This document shows, one piece after another, positions 34,864 to 44,051 of a DNA stretch of 64,000 nt. The stretch lies in assembly GCF_014252395.1 (NCBI RefSeq), contig NZ_CP059219.1, positions 44,779-108,778 on the forward strand, in the 5' to 3' direction. Every line of letters begins with the position of its first letter. The stretch's first letter is position 1. The position numbers and the translations under genes were made by a program. The notes below the pieces were generated by a model. The model worked only from the letters and a program-made list of their open reading frames with translations. It did no database searches and had not been told where the DNA came from. Source of the stretch: Blattabacterium cuenoti (GTDB lineage Bacteria > Bacteroidota > Bacteroidia > Flavobacteriales > Blattabacteriaceae).

Positions 34864-36612
34864 TTAATTTATAAGAATATTTGCTTTAGAATATCTATAA
34901 TAATAAGAAGAAATAATTTTATTTTTTTTTCTTAATAAGCCAATCATAACATTGAATACTCCTATTCTTCCTAATAACATTAAAAATATTAAAATTAATT
35001 TACTTCCATTAGATAAATTAGAAGTAATACCTAAAGATAATCCTGAAGTTGAAAAAGCAGAAAAAACTTCAAAAGAAATAGATAAAATATCTTTTTTTGG
35101 ATCCAAAAAAAGAATAATTAAAATACTTATATATATTACAATTAAAGATAACATAATAATTGAAAAAGATAATCTAATCAAATTTGATGATATTTCTTTT
35201 CTTTGTATTTCTAATCTATTTTTTCCTTTAGATAAAGAAATAATATTCATTAAAGCTAATGCAAAAGTACTTGTTTTTATTCCACCACCAGTTGAAGCTG
35301 GAGATGCTCCTATCCACATTAAAAAAATAGTGAATAAAATTGTAGGAGGTGCTAAGGAACTCATTTTTAATACATGAAATCCTGCTGTTCTAGATGTAGC
35401 AGATGAAAAAAAAGAAACAATACATTTACCTAAAAAAGAAGTATGTTCTAAAAGAGAATAATGATATTCACTTATATAATAAAAAATTGTACCAAAAAAA
35501 AGTAAAAAAGAAGTTGTAAGTACTACTATTTGTGTATTTAAAGTAACTATTTGTATAGGACATATAAAATATTCATCTTTAAAAATTTTATAAAAATATT
35601 TTTTTATAATGAACCATATATATGTAAAAAAATTAAATAAAATATTAAAACCTATTCCTCCTAATATTAATAAAAAAGCTATAATTAATTGTAGTAAATA
35701 GTTAAATCTTACTGGTTCTGAATAAAGACCTTGACTAAGAGTAGAAAACCCACTATTACAAAAAGCAGATATAGAATGAAATATAGAAAAAAACAAAATA
35801 CTATCAGATTCTATTCTATTTTTATCAATAGATAAATAAATTAGTAATGCTCCTATAAATTCTATTGTTATAGTAAATAAAACAACTTTTACTGCTAAAC
35901 TTAATACATTATTTGTAGTTTTAGTATTTAAAAAATTGCTAATGAAAATAGCTTCTTTAAAAGAAAATCCATCTCTAAAAAAATAACTAAAAAAAGAAGT
36001 TATAGTCAAAATACCTAATCCTCCTAATTCAATCAAAATTAAAATAATTATTTTTCCAAAATAAGTAAAATCCTTAGCTGTATCTAATACTATTAAACCA
36101 GTTACACATACTGCACTAGTAGAAGTAAATAAAGCGTCTATAAATGATATTTTTTTTACTGTAGAAGATGGTAGCATTAATAAAAAAGATCCTATAAAAG
36201 ATAAAAAAACAAAACTTGTAATAAATATATAGGCAGGATTATGTATTTTAATATATACTACTCTCATAAAATAAGTGAATCGAATTAGTATATATAAGGT
36301 TAAGTTAATATATAAAAATATTTTTATATCATTTGTTATTTTTTTTTCATGTAAAATTTTATAAAAAGAAAAAATAAGAGGTATAAATAATATAAAAAAA
36401 GATAATAAAATCATAGATTTATAACCTTTTTCAATGGTTTTATCAAAAAGAATAAAAAAATGTAAAAAACATATGATTAATACTATTCCTATAAGGAATT
36501 TAATATTAAAAAATTGATTTATATAATTTTTCCATCCTAAAGAAATAATTATATAAAAAAATATAATTGGAGTTGTTATTTTTAATATATTTCTAAATCT
36601 GATTTGAATCAT
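34864..36612 (-). CDS. trkH: Potassium uptake membrane protein, TrkH/KtrB family
   Basis: A 582-residue potassium transporter subunit. The four selectivity-filter loops are visible: TSTSAVCVTGL, HSISAFCNSGFS, SSATSRTAGFH and SAFSTSGLSLG. Around 120 extra N-terminal residues form about four additional membrane helices compared with bacillar KtrB; long versions are usual in flavobacteria. Potassium uptake is driven by the membrane potential or sodium. The 115-bp gap upstream holds a 15-base T run but no promoter I can support. Confidence 0.88.
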   Translation of the reverse strand: MIQIRFRNILKITTPIIFFYIIISLGWKNYINQFFNIKFLIGIVLIICFLHFFILFDKTIEKGYKSMILLSFFILFIPLIFSFYKILHEKKITNDIKIFLYINLTLYILIRFTYFMRVVYIKIHNPAYIFITSFVFLSFIGSFLLMLPSSTVKKISFIDALFTSTSAVCVTGLIVLDTAKDFTYFGKIIILILIELGGLGILTITSFFSYFFRDGFSFKEAIFISNFLNTKTTNNVLSLAVKVVLFTITIEFIGALLIYLSIDKNRIESDSILFFSIFHSISAFCNSGFSTLSQGLYSEPVRFNYLLQLIIAFLLILGGIGFNILFNFFTYIWFIIKKYFYKIFKDEYFICPIQIVTLNTQIVVLTTSFLLFFGTIFYYISEYHYSLLEHTSFLGKCIVSFFSSATSRTAGFHVLKMSSLAPPTILFTIFLMWIGASPASTGGGIKTSTFALALMNIISLSKGKNRLEIQRKEISSNLIRLSFSIIMLSLIVIYISILIILFLDPKKDILSISFEVFSAFSTSGLSLGITSNLSNGSKLILIFLMLLGRIGVFNVMIGLLRKKNKIISSYYYRYSKANILIN

Positions 36613-36727
36613 GATTTTTATGAAATATTTTTAATTTTTTTTTTTTTTTGCAATTATTACATTTTTTTTATAAAATATAAACTATATCGTTCATTTAATA
36701 AATTTTATACTTTATAATAAAAGGTAT

Positions 36728-37387
36728 TTATAAATAAAATGGAATAAATTTATCAATATTATGAAATTTTTTTTTACAAAATTTTTCGTAAGAAATAAGA
36801 GACATATCCATTGCAGATGGATATTTTTTATAAAAAAATTCATTTTTTATATTAAAATTTTTTCCATATAAAGTTTTATGTAAAAATTCAAAAAATTCTA
36901 TGTTTGCTATAAAACATACTTTTTTATTTTTTATCTTTTTTAAAAATTTTTTACTAAACATTTTTACAGATTTTATAGAACTTAATCTCTTTTTTGATTC
37001 ATTAAATAATGAAACGTAAAATAAGTCTGACTTAGTATGTATTATAGGAATAAAAAAATCACTTTTTATATTTATTTTTTGAATCATAATTGTTAAAGAA
37101 TCTATTGATAATAGAGGAATACCTAAAGAATAACACAAACCTTTAGCTGCAGATGATCCTATCCTTAAAGAAGTATAAGATCCTGGCCCCTCACTTACAC
37201 AAACAGATTGTATATTTCTAATATTTATATTGGAAATATTTATAACATATTGTATAAATGTATGTAATTTTTCTGAATGAAAATATTGATCTGAAAGTTC
37301 TTCTATGTAAGATAAACATTTTCCATTTTCAGCAATACTTATTGAACAATTTTTAGTAGAAGTTTCTAAATTTAGAATTAAAGACAT
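36728..37387 (-). CDS. tsaB: tRNA threonylcarbamoyladenosine biosynthesis protein TsaB
   Basis: Non-catalytic partner of TsaD in formation of the t6A modification at position 37 of tRNAs that read ANN codons. The ASKHA-fold N-terminus (LILNLETSTKNCSISI) and the segment VSEGPGSYTSLRIG identify it; 219 residues is normal. TsaD, TsaE and TsaC are not in the window. It diverges from nadE with only 23 bp between the start codons. Confidence 0.9.
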   Translation of the reverse strand: MSLILNLETSTKNCSISIAENGKCLSYIEELSDQYFHSEKLHTFIQYVINISNINIRNIQSVCVSEGPGSYTSLRIGSSAAKGLCYSLGIPLLSIDSLTIMIQKINIKSDFFIPIIHTKSDLFYVSLFNESKKRLSSIKSVKMFSKKFLKKIKNKKVCFIANIEFFEFLHKTLYGKNFNIKNEFFYKKYPSAMDMSLISYEKFCKKKFHNIDKFIPFYL

Positions 37388-37410
37388 ACAATTTAAAAAT
37401 TAATAATATT

Positions 37411-38196
37411 ATGAAATATGAAAAAGTAATTAAATATATTGTATGCTGGTTAAAAAAATATATTAATAAACATAAATCTAATGGTTTTATTATTGGAATA
37501 TCTGGTGGAATAGATTCTTCTGTAACGTCTTTTTTAGTATCTATGACAAAATATCCTACTTTAGTGTTAGAAATGCCTATTTTAGAAAATGAAAAAAATA
37601 TTTTATCTAAAAAACATATAAATTTATTAACTACTAAATTTTCAAATGTTCATTATTTAAAAAAAGATTTATCTATTTTATTTACTTCTTTTTGTCATAC
37701 AATTAATGTTAATCAAAAAATAAAAAATACAGATTTAGCGTTAGTTAATGTTAAATCTCGTATACGTATGTTAACTTTATATTATTATGCTAATTTAAAA
37801 AATTATCTTGTTGTTGGAACAGGAAATAAAGTAGAAGATTTTGGAGTTGGATTTTTTACTAAATATGGAGATGGAGGAGTAGATTTACATCCAATAGCAG
37901 ATTTAACTAAATCTGAAGTTCGTTTTATAGCTAAAAAATTAAATATTCTTGATGAAATTCAAAAAGCAAAACCAACAGATGGACTTTGGGAAGATAAACG
38001 TTCAGATGAGGAACAATTAGGTGCTACTTACGAAGAATTAGAATGGGCTATGAATATGAAAAAAAAAGAAAATTATAACTTTTCTAAAAAAGAAAATAAT
38101 ATATTAAAAATATACCAAAAATTACATAAAAAAAATAAGCATAAAATAATAAAAATACCAGTTTGTAAAATCCCTAAAATTTTAAAAAAATTTTAA
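37411..38196 (+). CDS. nadE: NH3-dependent NAD(+) synthetase
   Basis: Amidates nicotinic acid adenine dinucleotide to NAD using ATP and ammonia. The PP-loop SGGIDSS is near residue 31-37, and GTGNKVEDFGVGFFTKYGDG with HPIADLTKSEV are family signatures. No glutaminase domain is present (261 residues), so free ammonia is the nitrogen donor, which suits a symbiont living on host nitrogen waste (inference). Confidence 0.94.
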   Translation: MKYEKVIKYIVCWLKKYINKHKSNGFIIGISGGIDSSVTSFLVSMTKYPTLVLEMPILENEKNILSKKHINLLTTKFSNVHYLKKDLSILFTSFCHTINVNQKIKNTDLALVNVKSRIRMLTLYYYANLKNYLVVGTGNKVEDFGVGFFTKYGDGGVDLHPIADLTKSEVRFIAKKLNILDEIQKAKPTDGLWEDKRSDEEQLGATYEELEWAMNMKKKENYNFSKKENNILKIYQKLHKKNKHKIIKIPVCKIPKILKKF

Positions 38197-38271
38197 ACTT
38201 TAAAAAATGATGTTTACTAACATACAAAATCATTTTTGTAACTTTATTTTATCATGTATTAATTTTTCTTT

Positions 38272-38337
38272 ATGATGGAAGAAAAAAAAAAAACAATAAA
38301 AATTATATTTTTGATAATAATTATGATTATCCTTTGA
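38272..38337 (+). other. Out-of-frame start region of folE with an A12 tract (probable frameshift or slippage site)
   Basis: Two adjacent ATGs (38272, 38275) open a 21-codon frame that ends at TGA 38335-38337. It contains twelve consecutive A bases at 38282-38293. One additional A would join these ATGs to the folE frame and give an N-terminus reading MMEEKKKNNKNYIF then DNNYDYPLRKDAF. The block PLRKDAF before the EEKI helix is what I expect at this point in flavobacterial FolE, so the true start is probably here. The folE frame itself has no ATG, GTG or TTG between the stop at 38208 and the TTG at 38334. Confidence 0.6.
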
Positions 38338-38930
38338 GGAAAGATGCTTTTCTTATGAATGATGAAGAAAAAATTAAAAAAATAGAAAAATACTTTTTTA
38401 AAATAATGGATCTATTAGGTTTAGATATGAAAGATGATAGTTTACGTCGTACACCAAAACGTGTAGCAAAAATGTTTATACAAGAAATATTCAGTGGATT
38501 AAATCCAAAATTAACACCTAAAACTTCTATTTTTGAGAATAAATATAAATATAATCAAATGTTAATAGAAAAAAATATAACAGTGTATTCTACATGTGAA
38601 CATCATTTTCTTCCTATTGTAGGTAAAGCTCATGTTGGTTATATTTCTAATGGAAAAGTAATAGGTCTATCTAAAATAAATAGAATCGTAAATTTTTATG
38701 CAAAAAGACCACAAGTTCAAGAACGTTTAACTATACAAATAGTTGAATCACTTCATAAAATATTAGAAACAAAAGACGTAGCTTGTGTTATAGAAGCAAA
38801 ACATTTATGTGTAAATTCTCGTGGAATTCAAGATGTAAATAGTCAAACTATTACTACTGAATTGATAGGATCTTTCAAAAAAAATTCAGAAATACGAAAA
38901 GAATTTTTTAATCATATTGGAATTTCCTAG
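38334..38930 (+). CDS. folE: GTP cyclohydrolase I (FolE), N-terminus affected by a poly(A) frameshift
   Basis: First enzyme of folate and pterin synthesis, converting GTP to dihydroneopterin triphosphate. The zinc and active-site motifs are intact: STCEHHFLP, GLSKINRIV, RPQVQERLT and KHLCVNSRG. The catalytic domain is complete. The start is uncertain: TTG at 38334 falls inside the conserved PLRKDAF block, ATG at 38355 (MNDEEKI) gives 191 residues, and correction of the A12 tract upstream would give 219 residues from 38272. Loss of the first residues is unlikely to abolish activity. cysS follows after 3 bp. Confidence 0.92.
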   Translation: MRKDAFLMNDEEKIKKIEKYFFKIMDLLGLDMKDDSLRRTPKRVAKMFIQEIFSGLNPKLTPKTSIFENKYKYNQMLIEKNITVYSTCEHHFLPIVGKAHVGYISNGKVIGLSKINRIVNFYAKRPQVQERLTIQIVESLHKILETKDVACVIEAKHLCVNSRGIQDVNSQTITTELIGSFKKNSEIRKEFFNHIGIS

Positions 38931-38933
38931 AAA

Positions 38934-40400
38934 ATGAAATATAAAAATTTAACAAATGATATACAAAATCATTTAAAAATATATAATTCTTTAACAGGTA
39001 AAAAAGAATTTTTTAAACCTATACATAATAATAAATATGTAGGCATTTATGTTTGTGGACCTACAGTTTATAATTATTTACATATAGGAAATTGTCGTAC
39101 ATTTATATCATTTGATATTGTTTATAGATATTTAAAACATTTAGGTTATAAAGTACGTTATGTAAGAAATATCACTGATGTAGGACATTTAGAAAATGAA
39201 AAGGATAATGGAGAAGATAAAATTTGTAAAAAATCACGTATAGAAGGTATTGAACCTATGGAAATAGTTCAAAAATATACTATTCATTTTCATAAATTAT
39301 TAAATATTTTAAATATATTACCTCCAAATATAGAACCTACTGCAACAGGACATATTATAGAACAAATAGATATAATTAAGAAATTAATTTCTAATAAATT
39401 AGCATATGAAATAAACGGATCTGTTTATTTTGATTTAAATCAGTATTGTAAATTATATTCTTATGGAATTCTTAGTAAGAATAAAATTAAAAAACTTTTT
39501 AATCAAAAAATTTCTTTTTCAGAAGAAAAACGATCTTATCAAGATTTTTCTCTTTGGAAAAGAGCACATTATAATCATATTATGAAATGGAATTCTCCAT
39601 GGGGAGAAGGATTTCCTGGTTGGCATATAGAATGTACTACTATGAGTACTAAATATTTAGGAGAATATTTTGATATTCACGGAGGAGGAATAGATTTAAA
39701 ATTTCCTCATCATGAATGTGAAATAGCACAAGCTATAGGAGCTTATAACAATAATTTTGTACGTTATTGGATGCATACTAATATGTTAACTTTAAATGGG
39801 AAAAAAATGAGTAAGTCTACGAATAATTTTTTGTATTTAGATGATGTAATAAATAAATTTAAATTATCACCTAGTATACTTAGATTTTTTATTTTAAAAA
39901 CACATTACAGAAATATTCTTAATTTTTCGTATGAAGATTTTTTAAATGCTAAAAAAGGATTTTATAAAATAATGAAATCTATAAATATATTAAATAATAT
40001 AAATTCAGAAATTACAAAAGAAAATAATATTTTTAATGTAAAAAATTGGATTTATGATTGTTATAAATCTATTAATGATGATTTTAATATTCCTTTATTG
40101 ATTACACATTTATTTAAAGCTACTCATTTTATTAATTCATTTTATATTAAAAATATGGATAAATATCATATTTTTTTATTTAAAAAATATATGAATTATT
40201 TTGTTTTTGATATTTTAGGTCTTCAATATAAAGAAAAAAATACTTCAAAAGAAGATTCTGATAAATTAAAAAAACTTATTAAAAAATTAATAGAGATCCG
40301 TATAGAAGCAAGAAAACAAAAAAATTGGATCTTATCAGATAGAATACGTAAAGAATTATATTCTATAGGAATTTCATTAAATGATGAAAAATTATTTTAA
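38934..40400 (+). CDS. cysS: Cysteinyl-tRNA synthetase
   Basis: Charges tRNA-Cys. The class I signature is LHIGN in [13 protein letters not shown], the KMSKS loop is GKKMSKSTN, and the zinc ligands are the Cys before GPT, the Cys in [10 protein letters not shown] and His/Glu in [10 protein letters not shown]. The C-terminal anticodon-binding helices follow ([14 protein letters not shown]). 488 residues is typical. Its last nine bases overlap the end of the convergent metB-type gene. Confidence 0.96.
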   Translation: MKYKNLTNDIQNHLKIYNSLTGKKEFFKPIHNNKYVGIYVCGPTVYNYLHIGNCRTFISFDIVYRYLKHLGYKVRYVRNITDVGHLENEKDNGEDKICKKSRIEGIEPMEIVQKYTIHFHKLLNILNILPPNIEPTATGHIIEQIDIIKKLISNKLAYEINGSVYFDLNQYCKLYSYGILSKNKIKKLFNQKISFSEEKRSYQDFSLWKRAHYNHIMKWNSPWGEGFPGWHIECTTMSTKYLGEYFDIHGGGIDLKFPHHECEIAQAIGAYNNNFVRYWMHTNMLTLNGKKMSKSTNNFLYLDDVINKFKLSPSILRFFILKTHYRNILNFSYEDFLNAKKGFYKIMKSINILNNINSEITKENNIFNVKNWIYDCYKSINDDFNIPLLITHLFKATHFINSFYIKNMDKYHIFLFKKYMNYFVFDILGLQYKEKNTSKEDSDKLKKLIKKLIEIRIEARKQKNWILSDRIRKELYSIGISLNDEKLF

Positions 40401-41537
40401 AGCTTGATCTATATCGTCTATAAGATCTTCTATGTTTTCTATACCAAGGGATAAACGAATCAAAGAATCTTGTATTCCTGCATTAATTCTTATTTCTAAA
40501 GGAGTAGATTTATGTGTCATAGTAGATGGATGACAAATTAAACTTTTTGTTCCTCCTAAACTTTCTGCTAATTTAAATATCTTAGTAGATGTCACTATTT
40601 TTTTAGATGATTCTATTGTATCATTTTTAAGACTAAAAGATACTATTCCTCCAAAATATCGTTGTTGTTTTAATGCTATTGAATGATTTTTATGATATGA
40701 TAATCCTGGATAATATACTTTATCAATACAAGAATCTTTTTTTTTATCTAAAAAAGAAGCAATTTTAAATGCATTTTCAGATTGCTTCTTGACACGTAAA
40801 TATAAAGTTTGACTTCCTCTTATAGTTAACCAACAATCAATAGGTGATAAAACTCCTCCAGTTGCATTTTGAATATATTTTAATTTTTCATATAATTTTG
40901 GATCTTTTACTGTAATTAATCCGGCTAATACATCTGAATGTCCTGCTAAATATTTTGTTGCACTATGAATTATTATATCCGCTCCTAATTTAATAGGATT
41001 TTGAATAGCAGGAGAAGCAAAAGTATTATCAACTACAATTAATACTTTTGGATTTATTTTTTTAGATTTTTTACTAATAGATTTTATATCAGAAATTTTT
41101 AAGGTAGGATTAGTAGGAGTTTCTAACCAAACTAATTTAGTATTATTAGATACTAATGAAGTAGATTTTTCAGTATTAGTTGTATCTACAAATTTAGTAT
41201 TAATACCTAATTTTTTATACAAATTTAATAAACGAAAAGTTCCTCCATAAATATCATCTACTGCTATTATTTCATCTCCATATTTTAATAATTTTATAAC
41301 TGCATCTATAGATGCTAATCCTGATGAAAAAGCTAAACTAGCATAACCATATTCTAAATCCGTAATTAAATGTTCTAATATTTTCCTAGTAGGATTATTT
41401 GTTCTTGTATAATCAAAACCTTTATGAATTCCAGGGGCTTCCTGTACATAAGTTGAAGTTTGGTATATAGGTGTAGAAATAGCACCTGTAAGAGGATCTG
41501 ATAAAATGCTTTGAATAAGCTTTGTTTCTTCCTTCAT
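40392..41537 (-). CDS. metB: Cystathionine gamma-synthase/lyase-type PLP enzyme
   Basis: A Cys/Met metabolism PLP enzyme. PLP binds Lys195 in HSATKYLAGHSD; other signatures are YQTSTYVQ, YTRTNNPTR, FSSGLAS and SLGGTKSLICHPSTMTH. Gamma-synthase, gamma-lyase and beta-lyase members share these motifs, so the exact reaction is open; metB is a best guess. I place the start at 41537 (MKEETKLIQS, 381 residues), because an upstream ATG at 41570 overlaps a candidate -7 element and would add eleven residues not expected in the family. Confidence 0.85.
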   Translation of the reverse strand: MKEETKLIQSILSDPLTGAISTPIYQTSTYVQEAPGIHKGFDYTRTNNPTRKILEHLITDLEYGYASLAFSSGLASIDAVIKLLKYGDEIIAVDDIYGGTFRLLNLYKKLGINTKFVDTTNTEKSTSLVSNNTKLVWLETPTNPTLKISDIKSISKKSKKINPKVLIVVDNTFASPAIQNPIKLGADIIIHSATKYLAGHSDVLAGLITVKDPKLYEKLKYIQNATGGVLSPIDCWLTIRGSQTLYLRVKKQSENAFKIASFLDKKKDSCIDKVYYPGLSYHKNHSIALKQQRYFGGIVSFSLKNDTIESSKKIVTSTKIFKLAESLGGTKSLICHPSTMTHKSTPLEIRINAGIQDSLIRLSLGIENIEDLIDDIDQALK

Positions 41538-41567
41538 TATAAATAAAATTTCGAACAATATTGTATA

Positions 41568-41575
41568 CAAATGTA
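41568..41575 (-). promoter_or_regulatory. Candidate -7 element for the metB-type gene
   Basis: On the minus strand TACATTTG (41575-41568) fits TAnnTTTG and sits 30 bases before the ATG at 41537. A TTTG lies only 11 bases further upstream, which is too close, so the -33 element is uncertain. Confidence 0.3.
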
Positions 41576-41659
41576 CTCTTTCAATTCAAAAAATGAAAAT
41601 TCAATTTTTTATGTAAAAAATTATTTTATATAAAAAACAATTTGTTTTTGGAAAAGATC

Positions 41660-41667
41660 TAAATTTG
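41660..41667 (+). promoter_or_regulatory. Candidate -7 element for the ATP synthase operon
   Basis: TAAATTTG is a full TAnnTTTG match, 25 bases before the atpB ATG. A TTTG at 41641-41644 gives a spacer of 15, shorter than the usual 17 to 23. Transcription would start near 41672. Confidence 0.35.
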
Positions 41668-41692
41668 TTTATTAATTTTCTTTAAAAAAATA

Positions 41693-42727
41693 ATGATTTT
41701 AAAAAAAATATTATTATTCTTTTTATTTTTTTGTATTTTTTCTTTTGTTAAATCTAATAATTCAGATAATAATAAGATATCTAATACAATTATTGAACAT
41801 ATTACTGATTCTCATGAATGGAATATTATTGGTTCTTCCAAAAATGGAATTATTTTTTCTTTACCTGTATTTTTATGGAATAATGGATTAGAATATTTTT
41901 CTTCTTCTCAATTTTCATCAGAAAAAGTAGTAAAAGGTAAGTATGGATTTTATAAAATGTTCCATGAAAGAATATATAAAACTAATTCTTATGGAACTTT
42001 ATATATAGATACAAAAGGAATTCCAAAAAATGAAAAACCATTAGATTTTTCTATTACAAAAAATGTGATATCCATTATGATATCTGTTATTTTATTATGT
42101 TATTTTTTTATACGAATGAAATATAGTTATAAAAACAATCAAATTAAATGGAATTTTGGTATTCTTTTAGAATTTTTAATTTTGTTTATACGAGATAAAA
42201 TCGCTATTCCTAATATAGGAAAAGAAAAATATAGATCATATTTTCCTTTTTTGTTAACATCTTTTTTTTTCATATTAGTTAATAATTTAATAGGTATTAT
42301 ACCAGGATTTCCTAATGTAACTGGTAATATAAATATTACATTTGTTTTAGCAGGTATAACATTTTTAATAAGTAATATTAATGCAAACAAAAGTTATTGG
42401 AAACATACTTTTTGTATGCCAGGAGTTCCAATAGGAATTAGATTTTTATTAGCACCTATAGAATTTATTGGAATTTTTATTAGACCATTGACATTGTGTA
42501 TTCGATTATTTGCTAATATTACTGCTGGACATATAATTATTTTAAGTTTTATATGTCTTATTTTTATTTTTAAAAATTTTTTTATAGCTGGTTTTTCCGT
42601 TATTTTCGGTTTTTTTATTTCTATGTTAGAAATTATGGTATCCTTTTTACAAGCTTTTATTTTTACAACTTTATCTTCTTTACTTATAGGGATATCTGTC
42701 AAAAATTATGAAAATAAAATTCATTAA
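41693..42727 (+). CDS. atpB: F1Fo ATP synthase subunit a
   Basis: Membrane subunit that forms the proton half-channels against the c-ring. It has a signal-like N-terminus (residues 3-20), a soluble extension to about residue 120, and then five or six helices. The essential arginine is Arg271 in PLTLCIRLFANITAGH. The long N-terminal extension (344 residues in total) is usual in Bacteroidota. First gene of atpBEFHAG. Confidence 0.94.
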   Translation: MILKKILLFFLFFCIFSFVKSNNSDNNKISNTIIEHITDSHEWNIIGSSKNGIIFSLPVFLWNNGLEYFSSSQFSSEKVVKGKYGFYKMFHERIYKTNSYGTLYIDTKGIPKNEKPLDFSITKNVISIMISVILLCYFFIRMKYSYKNNQIKWNFGILLEFLILFIRDKIAIPNIGKEKYRSYFPFLLTSFFFILVNNLIGIIPGFPNVTGNINITFVLAGITFLISNINANKSYWKHTFCMPGVPIGIRFLLAPIEFIGIFIRPLTLCIRLFANITAGHIIILSFICLIFIFKNFFIAGFSVIFGFFISMLEIMVSFLQAFIFTTLSSLLIGISVKNYENKIH

Positions 42728-42740
42728 AAATATAAACAAT

Positions 42741-42968
42741 ATGGATATAGATTTAACTTACTCAGGTTTAGCCGCTTTAGGAGCTGGTCTTGCAGTAATA
42801 GGAGCCGGTTTAGGAATTGGTAAAATAGGAGGTTCTGCAATGGAATCTATTGCTAGACAACCTGAAGCTTCAGAAAAAATACAAAATGCTATGATTATAG
42901 CAGCTGCGCTTATAGAAGGAGCAGCTTTATTTGGTATAGTAACTGCTTTATTAGCTGTTTTTAAATAA
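42741..42968 (+). CDS. atpE: F1Fo ATP synthase subunit c
   Basis: Hairpin proteolipid of the rotor ring, 75 residues. The ion-carrying carboxylate is Glu59 in AALIEGAALFG, and the loop is ARQPEA (38-43). Positions that bind sodium in known Na+ rings (a Gln in the first helix and Ser/Thr after the Glu) are Ile and Gly-Ala here, so proton use is predicted. I start it at 42741 (MDIDLTYSG), 13 bases after the atpB stop; an in-frame ATG at 42708 would overlap atpB and add a charged extension not expected in this protein. Confidence 0.93.
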   Translation: MDIDLTYSGLAALGAGLAVIGAGLGIGKIGGSAMESIARQPEASEKIQNAMIIAAALIEGAALFGIVTALLAVFK

Positions 42969-42978
42969 ATTTTAAAAT

Positions 42979-43467
42979 ATGGATTTGGTAACTCCTTCTG
43001 TTGGATTGATTTTTTGGCATACAATAATATTTGTTACATTAATGTTATTTCTTTCCAAATTTGCTTGGAAACCAATAATCAATTTTATTGATCAAAGAGA
43101 AAAAAAGATTCAAATATCTATTGAAAAAGCAGATATAATAAAAAAAGAATTGATAGATGTAGAAAATAAAAAGAAAAAAATATTAAAAGAAATTCATATG
43201 AAGAGGGATATAATTTTAAAAGAAGCGCTTCAAATTAAAGAAAAAATAAAAATAAAGGCTAAAAAAGAGGGATTGATAGAAAAGAAAAAAATTATTGAAG
43301 AAACAATAAAAAGTATTAAAATAGAGAAAGAAGCTGTATTAAATGAATTAAAAAATAAAATAGGAGGTATATCTGTCAAAATAGCAGAAAAAATATTAAT
43401 AAAAGAATTAAATCAAACAAATAAACAAGATGAATTTATAAAAGAATTGGTAGATAAATTTTACTAA
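42979..43467 (+). CDS. atpF: F1Fo ATP synthase subunit b
   Basis: Stator subunit with one N-terminal membrane helix (residues 8-27, GLIFWHTIIFVTLMLFL) followed by FAWKPIINFIDQREKKI and a long charged coiled coil to residue 162. It links subunit a to the F1 head through delta. It lies 10 bp after atpE. Confidence 0.93.
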   Translation: MDLVTPSVGLIFWHTIIFVTLMLFLSKFAWKPIINFIDQREKKIQISIEKADIIKKELIDVENKKKKILKEIHMKRDIILKEALQIKEKIKIKAKKEGLIEKKKIIEETIKSIKIEKEAVLNELKNKIGGISVKIAEKILIKELNQTNKQDEFIKELVDKFY

Positions 43468-43480
43468 TTTTATATCAAAA

Positions 43481-44038
43481 ATGTTTTATAATAAAAAAAA
43501 AATAATTAAACATTATGCTAATGTTCTTTTTGAACATTCAAAAAAAATGAATTTGACAAAATTTAATTGTTTTTATCATAAAATAAAAAAAATATATTAT
43601 TTATTACATAAAAATCATGATTTTAATAAAATTATTTATAGTAAAATATTTATTGATCAAAAAATAAAAATTTTCGAAAAAATTTTTTTATCTTTTGATA
43701 TTTTACTTTTTAATTTTATAAAATTATTAATTTTAAAAAAAAGAGAATTTCTTTTAAAAGAAATTTTTTTAGAGTATCAAAAAATATATAAAAAAGAAAA
43801 AGGATTCATTGAGTGTTCTATTATATCTGCATATCCTTTAAGTATAAATATACAAAAAAAAATTGCACATAAAATAACCCTTTTTGAATTTGAATATGTA
43901 GATAAAAAATTTCATATAATTAATAAAATAGATAAGTCTATTATTGGAGGATTTATATTTATTATAGGAAATAAAGAATGGGATATTAGTATTAAAAAAC
44001 AATTTTTTTTATTAAAAAAAACATTTAAAAATTATTAA
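43481..44038 (+). CDS. atpH: F1Fo ATP synthase subunit delta
   Basis: Peripheral stator subunit that caps F1. The 185-residue, lysine-rich protein has the N-terminal helical bundle (YANVLFEHSKKMNL) and the C-terminal signature region (KIDKSIIGGFIFIIGNKEWD). Sequence is divergent, as usual for delta, and position between atpF and atpA supports the call. Confidence 0.9.
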   Translation: MFYNKKKIIKHYANVLFEHSKKMNLTKFNCFYHKIKKIYYLLHKNHDFNKIIYSKIFIDQKIKIFEKIFLSFDILLFNFIKLLILKKREFLLKEIFLEYQKIYKKEKGFIECSIISAYPLSINIQKKIAHKITLFEFEYVDKKFHIINKIDKSIIGGFIFIIGNKEWDISIKKQFFLLKKTFKNY

Positions 44039-44051
44039 ATAAAATTTTTAT

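Noticed and set aside
36635-36649. Fifteen-base T run upstream of trkH
   Set aside because: Homopolymers are common in this genome; it is in a spacer and no promoter or terminator structure goes with it.
42139-43024. Long open frames antisense to atpB and atpE
   Set aside because: They mirror the codon pattern of conserved genes on the other strand and show no family motifs.
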